Assembly: GCA_963422465.1 (NCBI GenBank)
Contig: OY730173.1
Coordinates: 1 to 64,000 of the forward strand
Reading direction: 5' to 3'
Source of the DNA: Lichina pygmaea
Taxonomy: Eukaryota > Ascomycota > Lichinomycetes > Lichinales > Lichinaceae
Length of the DNA: 64,000 nucleotides
Of this stretch, positions 34,404 through 46,138 are shown piece by piece (position 1 is the stretch's first letter; each line of letters begins with the position of its first letter). The position numbers and the translations under genes were made by a program. The notes beneath the pieces are model-generated. The model searched no databases. It was given only the letters and a program-made list of their open reading frames with translations, and was not told the origin of the DNA.

Positions 34404-34768
34404 TGGGTCCAGCCATTCCCATCAGTCCTGAGGAATCTGTTCATGAATTTGTCTTGCTGATGCTTGTCACATCCAGGCTTGAGGCAGTACTGCCAATTGT
34501 CGACGTAGCAGTTGTAGTTGTTGCCTTGCTGTAGGAACATGAGGCGTTTGTGCCAATCATGTGTGTGCCCGGGGAATGCGGTGTGTTGGTGTTTGTCCCA
34601 AAGATGGATCTCACACGCATCCTTCTCGCAATTGACCCAATGCTTGTGGCAGGTGGCGTGGTAGGGTGAATGTCCTCTGTACCTTTGTAGTTGTTCGTGG
34701 TAGGTGCAGTAGTGCCTCGTGCAAAACCTCCACTGTAGTTCACTGTGCCGTAGATTTCGTGGGTCCAT
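34361..34768 (-). CDS. B1 Cys/His-rich domain between gag and protease
   Basis: In the gag frame, downstream of the gag end. It is Cys/His-rich: FCTRHYCTYHEQ, HATCHKHWVNCEKDACEIH, AFPGHTHDWH and WQYCLKPGCDKHQQ. The W-x2-C-x4-C-x2-H modules and the FPG turn recur in family A (A3, about 10780-11000), so this is a conserved part of gag or gag-pol. It may bind zinc and RNA. I do not recognise it as a named domain. Translation would need read-through or another recoding at the gag end. Confidence 0.6.
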   Translation of the reverse strand: MDPRNLRHSELQWRFCTRHYCTYHEQLQRYRGHSPYHATCHKHWVNCEKDACEIHLWDKHQHTAFPGHTHDWHKRLMFLQQGNNYNCYVDNWQYCLKPGCDKHQQDKFMNRFLRTDGNGWTHCPVSGKTLQSGKD

Positions 34769-35032
34769 GCTGTAAGCATAGCTTCCTTGTGGTATTTCTT
34801 CTTTGATAGACGCGGGTTCGTCTCAGTCCCCATCAGAGGTGGTTAAGGGCTCCTGTCCCTTGTCCTGACCTGTTAGTTCTGGTAGGTCCTTGCCTCCTGA
34901 TGTTGCCAGTTGGTGGGCTGCTTCCAATATCTGATCGTAGTTGTCCCATTGTTCGAGGGATAGCTGAGCCTCTCCTGGTGGGTCCTCTGGCTCGATGACA
35001 TTCCAGTCTCCGTCAAGCGTATTAAGTTGCTG

Positions 35033-35860
35033 TCAGTGCACCTTGTTCTTTGAACAACAGTCTTTCGCTATGTGGCCTAGCTTGCCACAGGCATAGCACT
35101 TCAGTGCTTTCCCCTTTTTGTTGTTCCTTCCCTTCGTGAACCTTCCCTTGTGGTGGACTGCATCCAGTTCCATGGGTGCATAGCCATATGGATCATGTGG
35201 TGGTGCCTTGTTAGGCGGCTTGTAGTGGTTGCTCACATGCCATGCGGGGTGGCTGTATCCTCTGTCGTGGCGTTTCTCCATTGCTCGCTCGAATAGTTTG
35301 TCATCGATGTTGATTGCTTGTGCGATGAGTTCGTCCAGTGTGTCGACTGCTCGTCCGTCAAAGGTGATTTCATCCTTCACGTTTTCCTTGAGTCCACGTC
35401 GGTACATGACCATCAGGGCGTCATCATCCCAGTCAGTCAGTACTGAGTATTGTTTGAACTGCGTGGTGTACTCTGCGGCTGAGCGTTGTTGTTTGATGTG
35501 CTGGATCATTTGTATAGCCACTTTGTCTTCGTTAGATGGTCCAAGGATCCTTTTGATCTCGTCCTTGAATCGCGTCCATTTTGTCATCCATTCCGTTGTG
35601 CTGTCGTGGTCTCTGTTTCCTGAGAGATGTTTGTTGACGTAGGGTTTGATCCATCGATAAGCATTGCCTCTCATGTAAGTGGTTGCGAAGAGGGGCCACT
35701 TTTCCTTAGGCAGCTTCGTCTCTGGTTGGAATTGAAAGTAGACTTGGAGTTGCATGAGCCAATCGTCGACCTTGTTCCTTTCGCCGTAGAACAGGTCTGG
35801 CTTGGCGACGCTAATCTTTCCATCTGGGAAGTTGGGGTTGGTTGCTCCTGAGGTACTCAT
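35033..35860 (-). CDS. gag: B1 gag
   Basis: 275 codons, ATG at 35860, 18 bases after the 5' LTR. MSTSGATNPN leads into a capsid-like region with KPDLFYGERNKVDDWLMQLQ, FQFQPETKLPKEKWP and MRGNAYRWIKPYVNKHL, a helical middle, and a basic end with the CCHC knuckle CYACGKLGHIAKDC (about residues 257-270). It forms the virus-like particle core in this family. The copy is whole. Confidence 0.92.
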   Translation of the reverse strand: MSTSGATNPNFPDGKISVAKPDLFYGERNKVDDWLMQLQVYFQFQPETKLPKEKWPLFATTYMRGNAYRWIKPYVNKHLSGNRDHDSTTEWMTKWTRFKDEIKRILGPSNEDKVAIQMIQHIKQQRSAAEYTTQFKQYSVLTDWDDDALMVMYRRGLKENVKDEITFDGRAVDTLDELIAQAINIDDKLFERAMEKRHDRGYSHPAWHVSNHYKPPNKAPPHDPYGYAPMELDAVHHKGRFTKGRNNKKGKALKCYACGKLGHIAKDCCSKNKVH

Positions 35861-35878
35861 CCTTGAGGGTCTTCAAAG

Positions 35879-36472
35879 TGTTGCAGTCTGTACCGTACTG
35901 TCCTATCCGAGTATAGGATTAGGGCGAGAGGTGGAAGGCGGGTTGGTTCTCGCAGGAGAGGAGTGTCAAGGAGTGCGAAGGGGTTTGGTGGAACGTGGTG
36001 GTGGTGACACCTGATCAATGGCTTCGTACAAAAGGATTGTATTGAAGTAGATCTAGTTGTCTGGATCACAACATGAGTTGAAGACGATTGTTCCATAGGG
36101 GAACTATCGCCTGGCTATATAGTGCCCAGTTCGTGAGCAGAGTGAGCTCTGCTCACTTTGCTCACTTTTCATGCACGCTGCAGTGAGCTGGGTGAGCTCT
36201 GCTCACTTTGCTCACTTTTCATGCACGCTGCGGCGAGCTGGGTGAGCTCTGCTCACTTTGCTCACTTTTCATGCACGCTGCGGCGAGCTGGGTGAGCTCT
36301 GCTCACTTTGCTCACTTGTTCGTGCATATGCATGCTGCGGCGAGCACCCCCTGGTTTGTCTCGCCGGTCACGTGACCGGTTCCCGTGTCACGCTGTCTGG
36401 TACTTCTGTCCAGTATCCTGTCTGCTGCTTTCTGTGAGTATATAAAAACCGTGTTCCTCCTGGGTCGTAACA
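35879..36472 (-). repeat. B1 5' LTR (594 bp)
   Basis: It runs TGTTGCAG to GTAACA, with four GTGAGC-N12-GCTCAC dyads and a 16-bp perfect palindrome CCGGTCACGTGACCGG at 36364-36379. It abuts the 18-base leader of gag. Confidence 0.97.
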
Positions 36473-36477
36473 ATAGG

Positions 36478-37920
36478 CTGAACTCCTAGGGCAACACAAG
36501 TTCAAGATCTTGTACACCCCCAGACAAGACAATAGGAAAGCAGACACACTAAGCTGACAAAAAAACTACATGGAAGATGATGAACACCAAGGAACAATCT
36601 TACAGCAGGACTAGCAAGGAAACCTGGTGCCTCAACTACAGATCAACAAGCTCATGGCAGAAGACACTGAAGAACTAATAAGGAACTACCATGATAATCC
36701 AGCACATGGTCACCCAGAAATCACCAAAACCACAGACCTTATCCAACAGGCAGGGAACAATATCATTAACCTCTGACAACATGTCACAAGCTGCATCAGC
36801 AAGTGTCTACTATGCCAGAAAAACAAACATGGAAGACATAAGCTATATAGAGAAGGACACCCGAACACAATACCAAGAGACTCTTGGGAAGACATGTCAA
36901 TAGACTTCATCACAAAGCTACCCAAGTCCAAAGATCCAGTCACCAGAATCACCTACAACTTAATTATAGTGATTGTAGACAGATTTACAAAATACCTAAT
37001 AGTGGTACTATTCAAGGAAACCCACACAGCAGAGTAGTTGGGACACCTCCTACTGGACAGATTGGTTAGGGACCACAGAGTTCCAATCACAGTCATTACT
37101 GACAGAGACAATCTCTTCACATCCAACTACTGGAAAACAATCAGTGCAGCCATGGGAACAAAACCCAAAATGTGTACAGCCTATCACCCACAAACTGACA
37201 GCCAGACAGAGTAAGCAAACCAAGTTCTGGAGACTTATTTGCAGCATTACATCAACCAGACCCACAGCAATTGGGTACAGCTATTACCAGTGGCACAGCT
37301 GGCAATTAACCAGCACAGATCAGACTCAACAAAGGAATCACTATTCTTTGCTAATTTTGGGCAACACACAAACATCAGAATACCAAGCAGAGCTTCACCA
37401 AACACAGAGAAAGTACTCCAACATAACAAGCTCCTACAACAAACACACACAATGATAAGGCACTACCTTCAAGAGACCTCAGAAAAGATGCAATACCAAA
37501 TAGACAAAAAATCAAAAATGGCACCTCAGCTGAAGAAGGAGGATAAAGTCTACCTCCTCACAAAAAATTGGAAAACAAAAAAGCCAAAGACAAAGAAACT
37601 TGACAATATCAAGGTCAGACTATTTTCAGTTGAAGAGAAAACAGGACCAGTCAACATCAAGATACAACTACCAAGGGATGCCAGAGTCCATCCAAACTTT
37701 CATATATCAATGATTGAACCAGCTGACCAGAGCACATCCTTGCAGGAAACATTTCATTATCAACCAGAGGAAGAACAAGAGTTCAAAGTGGAACAGATCC
37801 TGGCTAGGAAAAGTCAGCAATACCTTGTCAAGTGGAAAGGATACTGAGACTTGGAAAATACCTGGGAACCACTCAAGAACCTCGTGAACTGCCAGCTTCT
37901 TCTGCAACAGTATTGGCAGG
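36478..37920 (+). pseudogene. C1 pol part 2: RNase H end, integrase, chromodomain
   Basis: Resumes after B1: integrase finger (about 36715-36830), core (36890-37210), the [19 protein letters not shown] block (about 37670-37720) and the chromodomain YLVKWKGY (near 37835). Decayed. Confidence 0.86.
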
Positions 37921-37929
37921 AGTAGGACT

Positions 37930-38390
37930 GAACAGCTCAGCCTGCAGAAGGGATATGTCAATGACTGATCAAGTCAAATCCTCACCATCTGACTCCATCT
38001 CTTTCACCAGACACTGAAGCTTCTTCCTCGCACAGACCTCAGTGCCTTCCAACACCTTTCACTTCTGAGACAGATGAACTTGCACTGCAGCAAGCTGTTT
38101 GAAGAGTATGTCACATGTTGCCTTTTCAGCAGCCACATCCTTGTGAAGATTATCTTGGGTCATGTTCAACAACTCCCAAGAAAGTGACACACAGGACTTC
38201 CCATAACAAGTGCATTCAGCGCACTTCAACTTATTGTTGTTGTCAGACATTCAGAAACAGGGCTTGTGGTTCAAAACACAGAAGTCACACAGAGTAAGTG
38301 ACATGAAGTTATGATCACAAATCTGGGCTGCCAGTTGTCTTCAGTAAGCAGAGGCATGTGATTTGGCAGACATACTCAAGAATTCATCAG
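37930..38390 (-). pseudogene. C1 antisense zinc-cluster ORF, decayed
   Basis: It lies between the pol end and the 3' LTR, on the opposite strand. The best block (38059-38250) reads MSDNNNKLKCAECTCYGKSC then VSLSWELLNMTQDNL, matching the C2 version with its second zinc-cluster half and coiled-coil start. Decayed like the rest of C1. Confidence 0.7.
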
Positions 38391-38417
38391 GACAATGAAT
38401 GAAGGAGAGGAGGGTAG

Positions 38418-39021
38418 TGTTACAATCTCTGGGATAGGAGCCACTCATTTATAAGCAATCAGGCTGCGGGCCAGGCAAGAGGACACCATGGAAGCCAAGT
38501 GACCAAAACTGACAAAGGGTCATGTGACTGTCAAGACAAACACAGGTGGCTTGACGCAGCATGCATGAAGTATCAAGACAATCTCACCAGTCTTGATGCA
38601 GGGTGCAGGAAGCATCAAGACAATCTCACCTATCTTGACACAGTGTGCATGAAGTGTCAAGACAATCTCACCAGTCTTGACACAGGATGTATAACATAGT
38701 GGGACTGTCAAGACAATCTCACCTGTCTTGATGTCAAGACTGTCAAGACAATCTTGATTGTCTCAACAGGCCAGCACTATATAGTCTGGTGATAGTTCCC
38801 TTATGGAATAATCATCTTCAACTCATGTTGTGATCCAGACAACTAGATCTACTTCAATACAATCCTTTTGTACAAAGCTATTGATCAGGTGTCACCACCA
38901 CCATGTTCCACCAAACCCCTTTGCACTCCTTGACACTCTTCTCCTGCAAGAACCAACCTGCCTTCCACATCTCACCCTTAATCCTATACTCAGTTAGGAC
39001 AGCACAGTACAGACTGCAACA
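38418..39021 (+). repeat. C1 3' LTR (604 bp)
   Basis: It is the same length as 25902-26505 and clearly similar. A purine tract ending GGGTAG precedes it. The dyad array spans about 38526-38765. Confidence 0.94.
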
Positions 39022-39247
39022 TCCTGGTCTTCACTATGATGTGATTCTGGGGATGCCATAGCTCCAGAAGCACAGGCCACACATTGATTGGACAAACACC
39101 TCAATCATGTTCAAGTCAGATCACTGCTGATCTGCATGCCTCAAGTCAAACAATAGCTATCCAATCTCTTTGGATCTTGAAGCCAAGATGTCTGCTGGAA
39201 AGGCTCAGAATCCCAAGCCTCTTTCTGCCACACTAATCCCCATCAAT
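39022..39247 (+). pseudogene. Element D, middle fragment
   Basis: It resumes D after C1. HYDVILGMP, then HRPHIDWTNTSIMF, is the usual segment after the protease active site (the GLPWL...DW block of other Ty3/Gypsy elements). It ends at the LINE1 insertion, whose duplication is 39235-39247. Confidence 0.72.
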
Positions 39248-39329
39248 TCTCAGAACTACACCAAAGTTTCTGACAACTATTTCTCTAAACTGGAGAACAG
39301 TCTGGCTGGAAAAACTAACTACTAACCAA

Positions 39330-39704
39330 GACTTCTGAAAGAAAAGTCTACAGAAAGTTTTCCACAAAGAATGGGAAGCTAGATGGCAGGTAAGCAGAGG
39401 AAATTGTTCTGCTATTTGGGACATGTTCACCAGAAGGCCACAGAAGAAAAACCTCAATATCTTCAAAGATTTGAGAAAAGCTGAGTCTAGTCTATTTCTT
39501 CAAATTCTGTCAGCAAGAATAGGACTGGCCAGTTTTCATTTCAGAGTAAATGTTCCAGACTTTAACTCCCCTCTATGCACCTGTGGTTTTGGAGAAGAAA
39601 CAGCCCAACACATCACTTTTTTCTGTAACAAATTTTCAAACCAAAGACAACAAGTCCAATTCCCTCTACAAGATTTCCTATCTATCTTATTCTCCTCCAA
39701 GCTA
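39330..39704 (+). pseudogene. LINE1 ORF2 carboxy end
   Basis: The ORF2 tail reads WQVSRGNCSAIWDMF, LRKAESSLFLQILSARIGL and FNSPLCTCGFGEETAQHITF, ending in a C-x-C-x8-H-x4-C finger (about 39573-39620), the knuckle typical of Tad1/I-like LINE ORF2 ends. RT and endonuclease are missing because of 5' truncation. B3 interrupts it at 39704; about 90 further codable bases follow from 46139. Confidence 0.75.
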
Positions 39705-40248
39705 TGTTACGACCCAGGAGGAACACAGTCTTTATATACTCACAGAAAGCAGCAGACAGGATACTGGACAGAAGTACCAGACAGCGTGACACGGGAACCG
39801 GTCACGTGACCGGCGAGACAAACCAGGGGGTGCTCGCCACAGCATGCATATGCATGAACAAGTGAGCAAAGTGAGCAGAGCTCACCCAGCTCACCGCAGT
39901 GTGCATGAAAAGTGAGCAAAGTGAGCAGAGCTCACCCAGCTCACTGCAGCGTACATGAAAAGTGAGCAAAGTGAGCAGAGCTCACTCTGCTCATGAACTG
40001 GGCACTATATAGTCTGGCGATAGTTCCCCTATGGAATGATCATCTTCAACTCATGTTGTGATCCAGACAACTAGATCTACTTCAATATAATCCTTTTGTA
40101 CGAAGCTGTTGATCAGGTGTCACCACCACCACGTTCCACCAAACCCCTTCACACTCCTTGACACTCCTCTCCTGCGAGAACCAACCCGCCTTCCACCTTT
40201 CGCCCTAATCCTATACTCGGATAGGACAGTACAGTACAGACTGCAACA
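39705..40248 (+). repeat. B3 5' LTR (544 bp)
   Basis: It runs TGTTACGA to GCAACA, with CCGGTCACGTGACCGG at 39798-39813, three GTGAGC-N12-GCTCAC dyads (about 39861-39985) and TATATAG near 40011. Confidence 0.96.
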
Positions 40249-40266
40249 CTTTGAAGACCCTCAAGG

Positions 40267-41766
40267 ATGAGTACCTCAGGAGCAACCAACCCCAACTTCC
40301 CAGATGGAAAGATTAGTGTTGCCAAGCCAGACCTGTTCTACAGCAAAAGAAACAAGGTTGATGACTGGCTCATGCAACTCCAAGTCTACTTTCAATTCCA
40401 ACCAGAGACAAAGCTGCCTAAGGAGAAGTGGCCCCTCTTCGCAACCACTTACATGAGAGGTAATGCTTATTGATAGATCAAGCCCTACGTCAACAAACAC
40501 CTCTCAGGAAACAGAGACCACGACAGCACAACAGAATGGATGACAAAATAGACACAATTCAAGGACAAGATCAAAAGGATCCTTGGACTATCTAACAAAG
40601 ACAAAGTGGCTATACGAATGATCTAGCACATCAAACAACAACGCTCAGCTGCAGAGTACACCACGCAGTTCAAACAATACTCAGTACTGACCAACTGGGA
40701 TGATAACACCCTGATGGTCATGTACTAACGTGGATTCAAGGAAAACATGAAGGATGAGATCACCTTTGACAGACAAGCAGTTGACACACTGGATGAACTC
40801 ATCGCACAAGCAATCAACATCGATGACAAGCTATTTGAGCGAGCGATGGAGAAACACCACGACAGAGGATACAGCCACCCCGCATGGCATGTGAGCAACC
40901 ACTACAAGCTGCCTAACAAGGCACTGCCACATGATCCATATGGCTATGCACCCATGGAACTGGATGCAGTCTACCACAAGGGAAGGTTCACGAAGGGAAG
41001 GAACAACAAAAAGAGGAAAGCACTGAAGTGCTATGTCTGTGGCAAGCTAGGCCACATGGCGAGAGACTGTCGTTCAAAGAACAAGGTGCACTGACAGCAA
41101 CTTAATACGCTTGATGGAGACTGGAATGTCATCAAGCCAGAGGACCCACCAGGAGAGGCTTAGCTATCTCTTGAACAATAGGACAACTACGATCAGACAT
41201 TGGAAGCAGCCCACCAACTGGCAACATCAGGAGGCAAGGACCTACCAGAACTAACAGGTCAGGACAAGGGACAGGAGCCCTTAACCACCTCTGATGGGGA
41301 CCAAGACAAACCCGCGTCTATCAAAGAAGAAATACCATGAGGAAGCTATGCTTACAGCATGGACCCACGAAATCTACGGCACGGCGAACTACAGTGGAGG
41401 TTTTGCACAAGGCACTACTGCACCTACCACGAACAACTACAAAGGTACGGAGGACATTCACCCTACCACACCACCTGCCACAAGCATTGGGTCAATTGTG
41501 AGAAGGATGCGTGTGAGATCCATCTTTGGGACAAACACCAACACACCACATTCCCCGGGCACACACATGATTGGCACGAACACCTCATGTTCCTACAGCA
41601 AGGCAACAACTACAACTGCTACGTCAACAATTGGCAGTACTGCCTCAAGCCTGGATGTGACAAGCATCAGCAAGACAAATTCATGAACAGATTCCTCAGA
41701 ACTGATGGGAATAGCTGGACCCATTGCCCAGTCAGTGGTAAGACACTTCGATCAGGAAAAGACTGA
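40267..41766 (+). pseudogene. B3 gag and Cys/His domain
   Basis: ATG at 40267. The gag blocks are as in B1, with the knuckle CYVCGKLGHMARDC near 41030 and gag ending at 41094. The Cys/His domain follows at 41359-41766 in the gag frame. Partly decayed in the capsid region. Confidence 0.87.
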
Positions 41767-41804
41767 ACTCCCTTGTCAAGGGGCGACATCGGGAGCTCAA
41801 CAAC

Positions 41805-44800
41805 ATGACCCCTAGCAACGCAAAGCACCTGCGATTGCCTGTGTCACTACATGCCAACACGCCAGTACAGACATACACACTTGTTGACTCTGGAGCCAGT
41901 GGAAACTACATCTCAAGACAACTTTACGATACCCTCAGCACTGGAAGGAGATGCAAGCAGCAGCCCTATCAGCTCGCGATGGCAAATGGACAGACAGAGC
42001 TAGTCTGCCATGAGATGCAGCCAATGGAAATAGTTACCAGACACCATGCTGAAAGGATCCACCTTGATATTGTCAAGTTGGCCACTCAGGATATCTATTT
42101 GGGGATGCCTTGGCTAAAGAAGCACAACCCAGTTGTTAACTGGAGAACAGGAGTACTCATGTTTAGGAACTGCACTAACAACACAGCTCGGACCTGTTAC
42201 CAGCCGCAGAAGGTGTGGACAGATGAGGGAAGGAGTCCTCAGTGGAACCTCACTGACAGAAAGGACAACTCTCAAAAGAAGAGGTCTGCCTTGACAGGCA
42301 CACCCCAGAACCAGGTGGCCAAACAGTCAGAGATGAAGAGAGAGGAAGTTGTTAACCCTCTGGAGATCCCTGAAGAGTACTGACCTGGGTATAATAACCT
42401 CTTTCAGGAAGAGACAACAACAGTAGTGTTGCCTAAGCACCAACCTTGAGATCATGAGATCAAGTTGCAACCAGGGACAGAGCCAGGATTTGGACCAATT
42501 TACCAGTTATCAGAGAAAGAGCTCCAAGTACTTCGCGAGTACCTGGAGGAAAACCTGAAAAAGGGTTTCATTCAAGAATCTCAATCACCAGCAGGATACC
42601 TGATACTATTTGCACCAAAGAAAGATGGAAGTCTTCGACTTTGTGTGGATTACAGGAAACTCAACAACATTACCATCAAGAACTGATATCTGTTGCCAAA
42701 TGCGAACAAATTGCAAGACAGGATCAGCCAAGCTACAATCTTTACCAAGCTGGACTTGAAAGGAGTATACAACCTGATACGCATGAAAGAAGGAGAAGAA
42801 TGGAAGACAGCCTTCAGAACCTGATACGGACACTACAAGTATCTGGTTATGCCATTCAGACTCACAAACGCACCAGCAACATGTCAAGCATTGATCAACA
42901 ACGTCATCAGAGCACACCTGGACCAAACAGCTATCGCCTACCTGGACGACATTCTTGTCTACTCGAACACGCAACAAGAACATACCAAACATGTGAAGGA
43001 TGTTCTATGATGCCTACAAGAGGCAGAGCTCAAGCTCAACCCAAAGAAATGTGAGTTCAACAAACTGGAAGTTGAATTCCTCAGATACATCATAGGGATC
43101 AAAGGGATCAAGATTGACCCTGAGAAAATCAAAGCAATTTAGCAATGGCCAACACTGACATCAGTTAAGGAAGTACAAGCCTTCCTAGGATTTGCCAACT
43201 TCAACTGACAGTTCATCAAGAACTACTCACAGATGGCAACACCACTGACAGAACTCACAAAGAAGGACGTGGAGTACCGGTGGATGGAGAGATAACAAAA
43301 AGTATTCCAACAGCTCAAGGACGCTTGCGCCAAGGAACCAGTTCTCCTCAACTTCAAGACAGGCCAACTGACGTGAATCAAGACAGACGCTTCAGATCAG
43401 GCAGTGGGAGCATGTCTATGCCAACAGGCAGACGGCAAGTGGCACCCAGTTGCCTACTACTCACGAAAAATGACACAAGCAGAACAAAACTATGATATCC
43501 ACGATAAAGAGCTACTGGCAGTTGTCAACGCACTTGAACACTGGAGAGTGTACGCGGAAAGCAGTTCTGAACTCACCATTCTCACAGACCACAAGAATCT
43601 GACAACATTCACAACAACCAAGAAGCTGAACAGACAGCAAGTCAGATGGGCTGAACTCCTAGGGCAATACAAGTTCAAGATTGTGTACACCCCTGGACAA
43701 GACAATGGGAGAGCAGACACACTAAGCCGACGAAAAGACCACATGGAAGATGATGAACACCAAGGAATGATCTTACAGCAGGACCAGCAAGGAAACCTGG
43801 TGCCTCAACCACAGATCAACAAGCTCACAGCAGAAGACACTGAAGAACTAATAAGGAACTACCATGATAATCCAGCACATAGTCACCCAGGAATCTCCAA
43901 GACCACAGACCTTATCCAACAGGCAGGGAACAATGTCATTAACCTCTGACAACATGTCACAAACTACATCAGCAAGTGTCTACTATGCCAGAAAAACAAA
44001 CATGGAAGACATAAGCTATACGGAGAAGGACACCCGAACACAATACTGAGAGGTCTGTGGGAAGACATGTTAATGGACTTCATCACAAAGCTACCCAAGT
44101 CCAAAGACCCAGTCACAGGAATCACCTACAACTTGATTATGGTAATAGTGGACAGATTCACAAAATATCTAATAGTGGTACTATTCAAGGAGACCCACAC
44201 AGCAGAACAGTTGGGATACCTCTTACTGGACAGATTGGTCAGAGACCACAGAGTTCCAATCACAATCATTACAGACAGAGACAAACTCTTCACATCCAAC
44301 TACTGGAAGACAATCAGTGCAGCCATGGGTACAAAACCCAAAATGTCTACGGCCTATCACCCACGAACTGACGGCCAGATGGAGTGAGTGAACCAAGTCC
44401 TGGAGACTTACTTACAGCATTACATCAACAAGACCCACAGTAATTGGGTACAGTTATTACCGGTGGCACAGCTGGCAATCAACCAGCACAGATCAGACTC
44501 AACAAAGGAATCGCTATTTTTTGCCAATTTTGGACAACATGCGAACATCAGGATGCCAAGCAGAGCTTCACCAAATGTGGAGAAAGCACTCCAACACAAC
44601 AAGCTCCTACAACAAACGCACACGATGATGAGGCACTACCTTCAAGAAACCTCAGAAAAAATACAACATCAAATAGACAAGAAATCAAAAATAGCACCTC
44701 AGCTAAAGAAGGGGGATAAAGTCTACCTCCTCACAAGAAATTGGAGAACAAAGAAACCAAGAACAAAGAAACTAGACTATGTCAAGGTCAGACTATTTTC

Positions 44801-45104
44801 AGTCAAAGAAAAAACCGGACCAGTCAACATCAGACTGCGACTACCAAGGGATGCCAGAGTCCATCCAAACTTTCATATATCAATGATTGAACCAGCCGAC
44901 CAGAGCACACCCTTGCAGGAAACATTTCATCACCAACCCGAAGAAGAACAAGAGTTTGAGGTTGAACAGATCCTGGCTAGAAAAGGTCAGCAATACCTTG
45001 TCAAGTGGAAAGGATACCCAGACTCGGAGAATACCTGGGAACCACTCAAGAACCTCGCGAACTGCCGGCTTCTTCTGCGACAGTTTTGGCAGGAGCAGGA
45101 CTGA
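41805..45104 (+). pseudogene. B3 pol: protease to chromodomain
   Basis: Protease [16 protein letters not shown] (about 41880), RT (about 42540-43060, YLDD near 42940), RNase H (about 43380-43640), integrase finger (about 43880-44010), core (44067-44387), and the carboxy part with [19 protein letters not shown] and chromodomain [18 protein letters not shown] (about 44994-45050). Several breaks. Confidence 0.9.
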
Positions 45105-45105
45105 A

Positions 45106-45535
45106 CAGCTCGGCCTGCAGGAGGGATGTGTCAATGACTGATCAAGTCAAATCCTCACCATCCGACTCCATCTCTTTCACCAAGCACTGAAGCTTCTGCC
45201 TCGCACGGACCTCAGCACCCTCTAACACCTTTCACTTCCAAGACAGACAAGCCTGCACTGTGGCAAGTTGTTCAAAGAGTGCATCACGTGTTGCCTTGTC
45301 AGTGGCAACATCCTCACAGAGGTTGTCCTGGGACATGTTCAAAGATTCCCAGGACACAGAGACACAAGACCTTCCGCGCTGAGTGCACGCAGCACATTTC
45401 AACTTATCGTCTTCTCCCGGCATCTGGAAGCACGGACAACCACGGAGAACACAAAAGTCGCAGGGCGTACGCGAAACAAAACCCCGATCGCAGATTTGAG
45501 CAGCCAGCTGAGTTCGGCTAACAGTCGCACATGAC
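45106..45535 (-). pseudogene. B3 antisense zinc-cluster ORF, partly decayed
   Basis: On the strand opposite to pol, beside the 3' LTR. The open block 45232-45423 begins [20 protein letters not shown] and continues into the coiled-coil helix. The first zinc-cluster half is recognisable upstream. It is decayed compared with B1 and B4. Confidence 0.7.
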
Positions 45536-45589
45536 TTTGGAGGTATGACCAGATTTCATCAAGATGATGAAAGATGGAGAGGAGGATAG

Positions 45590-46133
45590 TGTTACAACCC
45601 AGGAGGAACACAGTCTTTATATACTCACAGAAAGCAGCAGACAGGATACTGGACGGAAGTACCAGACAGTGTGACACGGGAACCAGTCACATGACCGGCA
45701 AGACAAACCAGGGGGTGCTCACCGCAGCATGGATATGCACGAACAAGTGAGCAAAGTGAGCAGAGCTCACCCAGCTCGCCGCAGCGTGCATGAAAAGTGA
45801 GCAAAGTGAGCAGAGCTCACCCAGCTCACTGCAGCGTGCATGAAAAGTGAGCAAAGTGAGCAGAGCTCACTCTGCTCACAAACTGGGCACTATATAGTCT
45901 GGCGATAGTTCCCCTATGGAATGATTGTCTTCAACTCATGTTGTGATCCAGACAACTAGATCTACTTCAATACAATCCTTTTGTACGAAGCCGTTGATCA
46001 GGTGTCACCACCACCACGTTCCACCAAACCCCTTCGCACTCCTTGACACTCCTCTCCTGCGAGAACCAACCCGCCTTCCACCTCTTGCCCTAATCCTATA
46101 CTCGGATAGGACAGTATAGTACGGACCGCAACA
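45590..46133 (+). repeat. B3 3' LTR (544 bp)
   Basis: It is preceded by the polypurine tract GGAGAGGAGGATAG. It has the same length and unit number as the 5' LTR. Confidence 0.96.
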
Positions 46134-46138
46134 AGCTA

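Larger units (their letters stand above)
29908..36472 (-). mobile_element. B1: chromovirus, family B (-), nested in C1
   Basis: A 6565-bp element with perfect duplication ATAGG (29903-29907, 36473-36477) and LTRs of 630 and 594 bp. Gag is whole, a 741-codon pol block is open, and the antisense ORF is open. It keeps many CpGs. It is among the best preserved copies here, with only a few breaks. Confidence 0.97.
25902..39021 (+). mobile_element. C1: chromovirus, family C (+), host of B1
   Basis: It has two 604-bp LTRs (25902-26505, 38418-39021) and a near-perfect duplication (TTCTG 25897-25901; TCCTG 39022-39026) in D. The interior is split by B1 with its ATAGG duplication; net length is about 6.55 kb. 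It is CpG-poor with many breaks, clearly older than C2. Confidence 0.94.
39705..46133 (+). mobile_element. B3: chromovirus, family B (+), nested in LINE1
   Basis: A 6429-bp element with perfect duplication AGCTA (39700-39704, 46134-46138) and two 544-bp LTRs with three dyads each. All parts are present. It is moderately decayed with roughly ten or more breaks, older than B1 and B4 by CpG content. Confidence 0.96.

Noticed and set aside
42606-42992. Repeated 128-codon frame opposite to RT in B elements (also 60360-60746, 33135-33521)
   Set aside because: It recurs because RT is conserved on the other strand. It has no zinc cluster or other motif and no independent conservation, unlike the antisense ORF by the 3' LTR.
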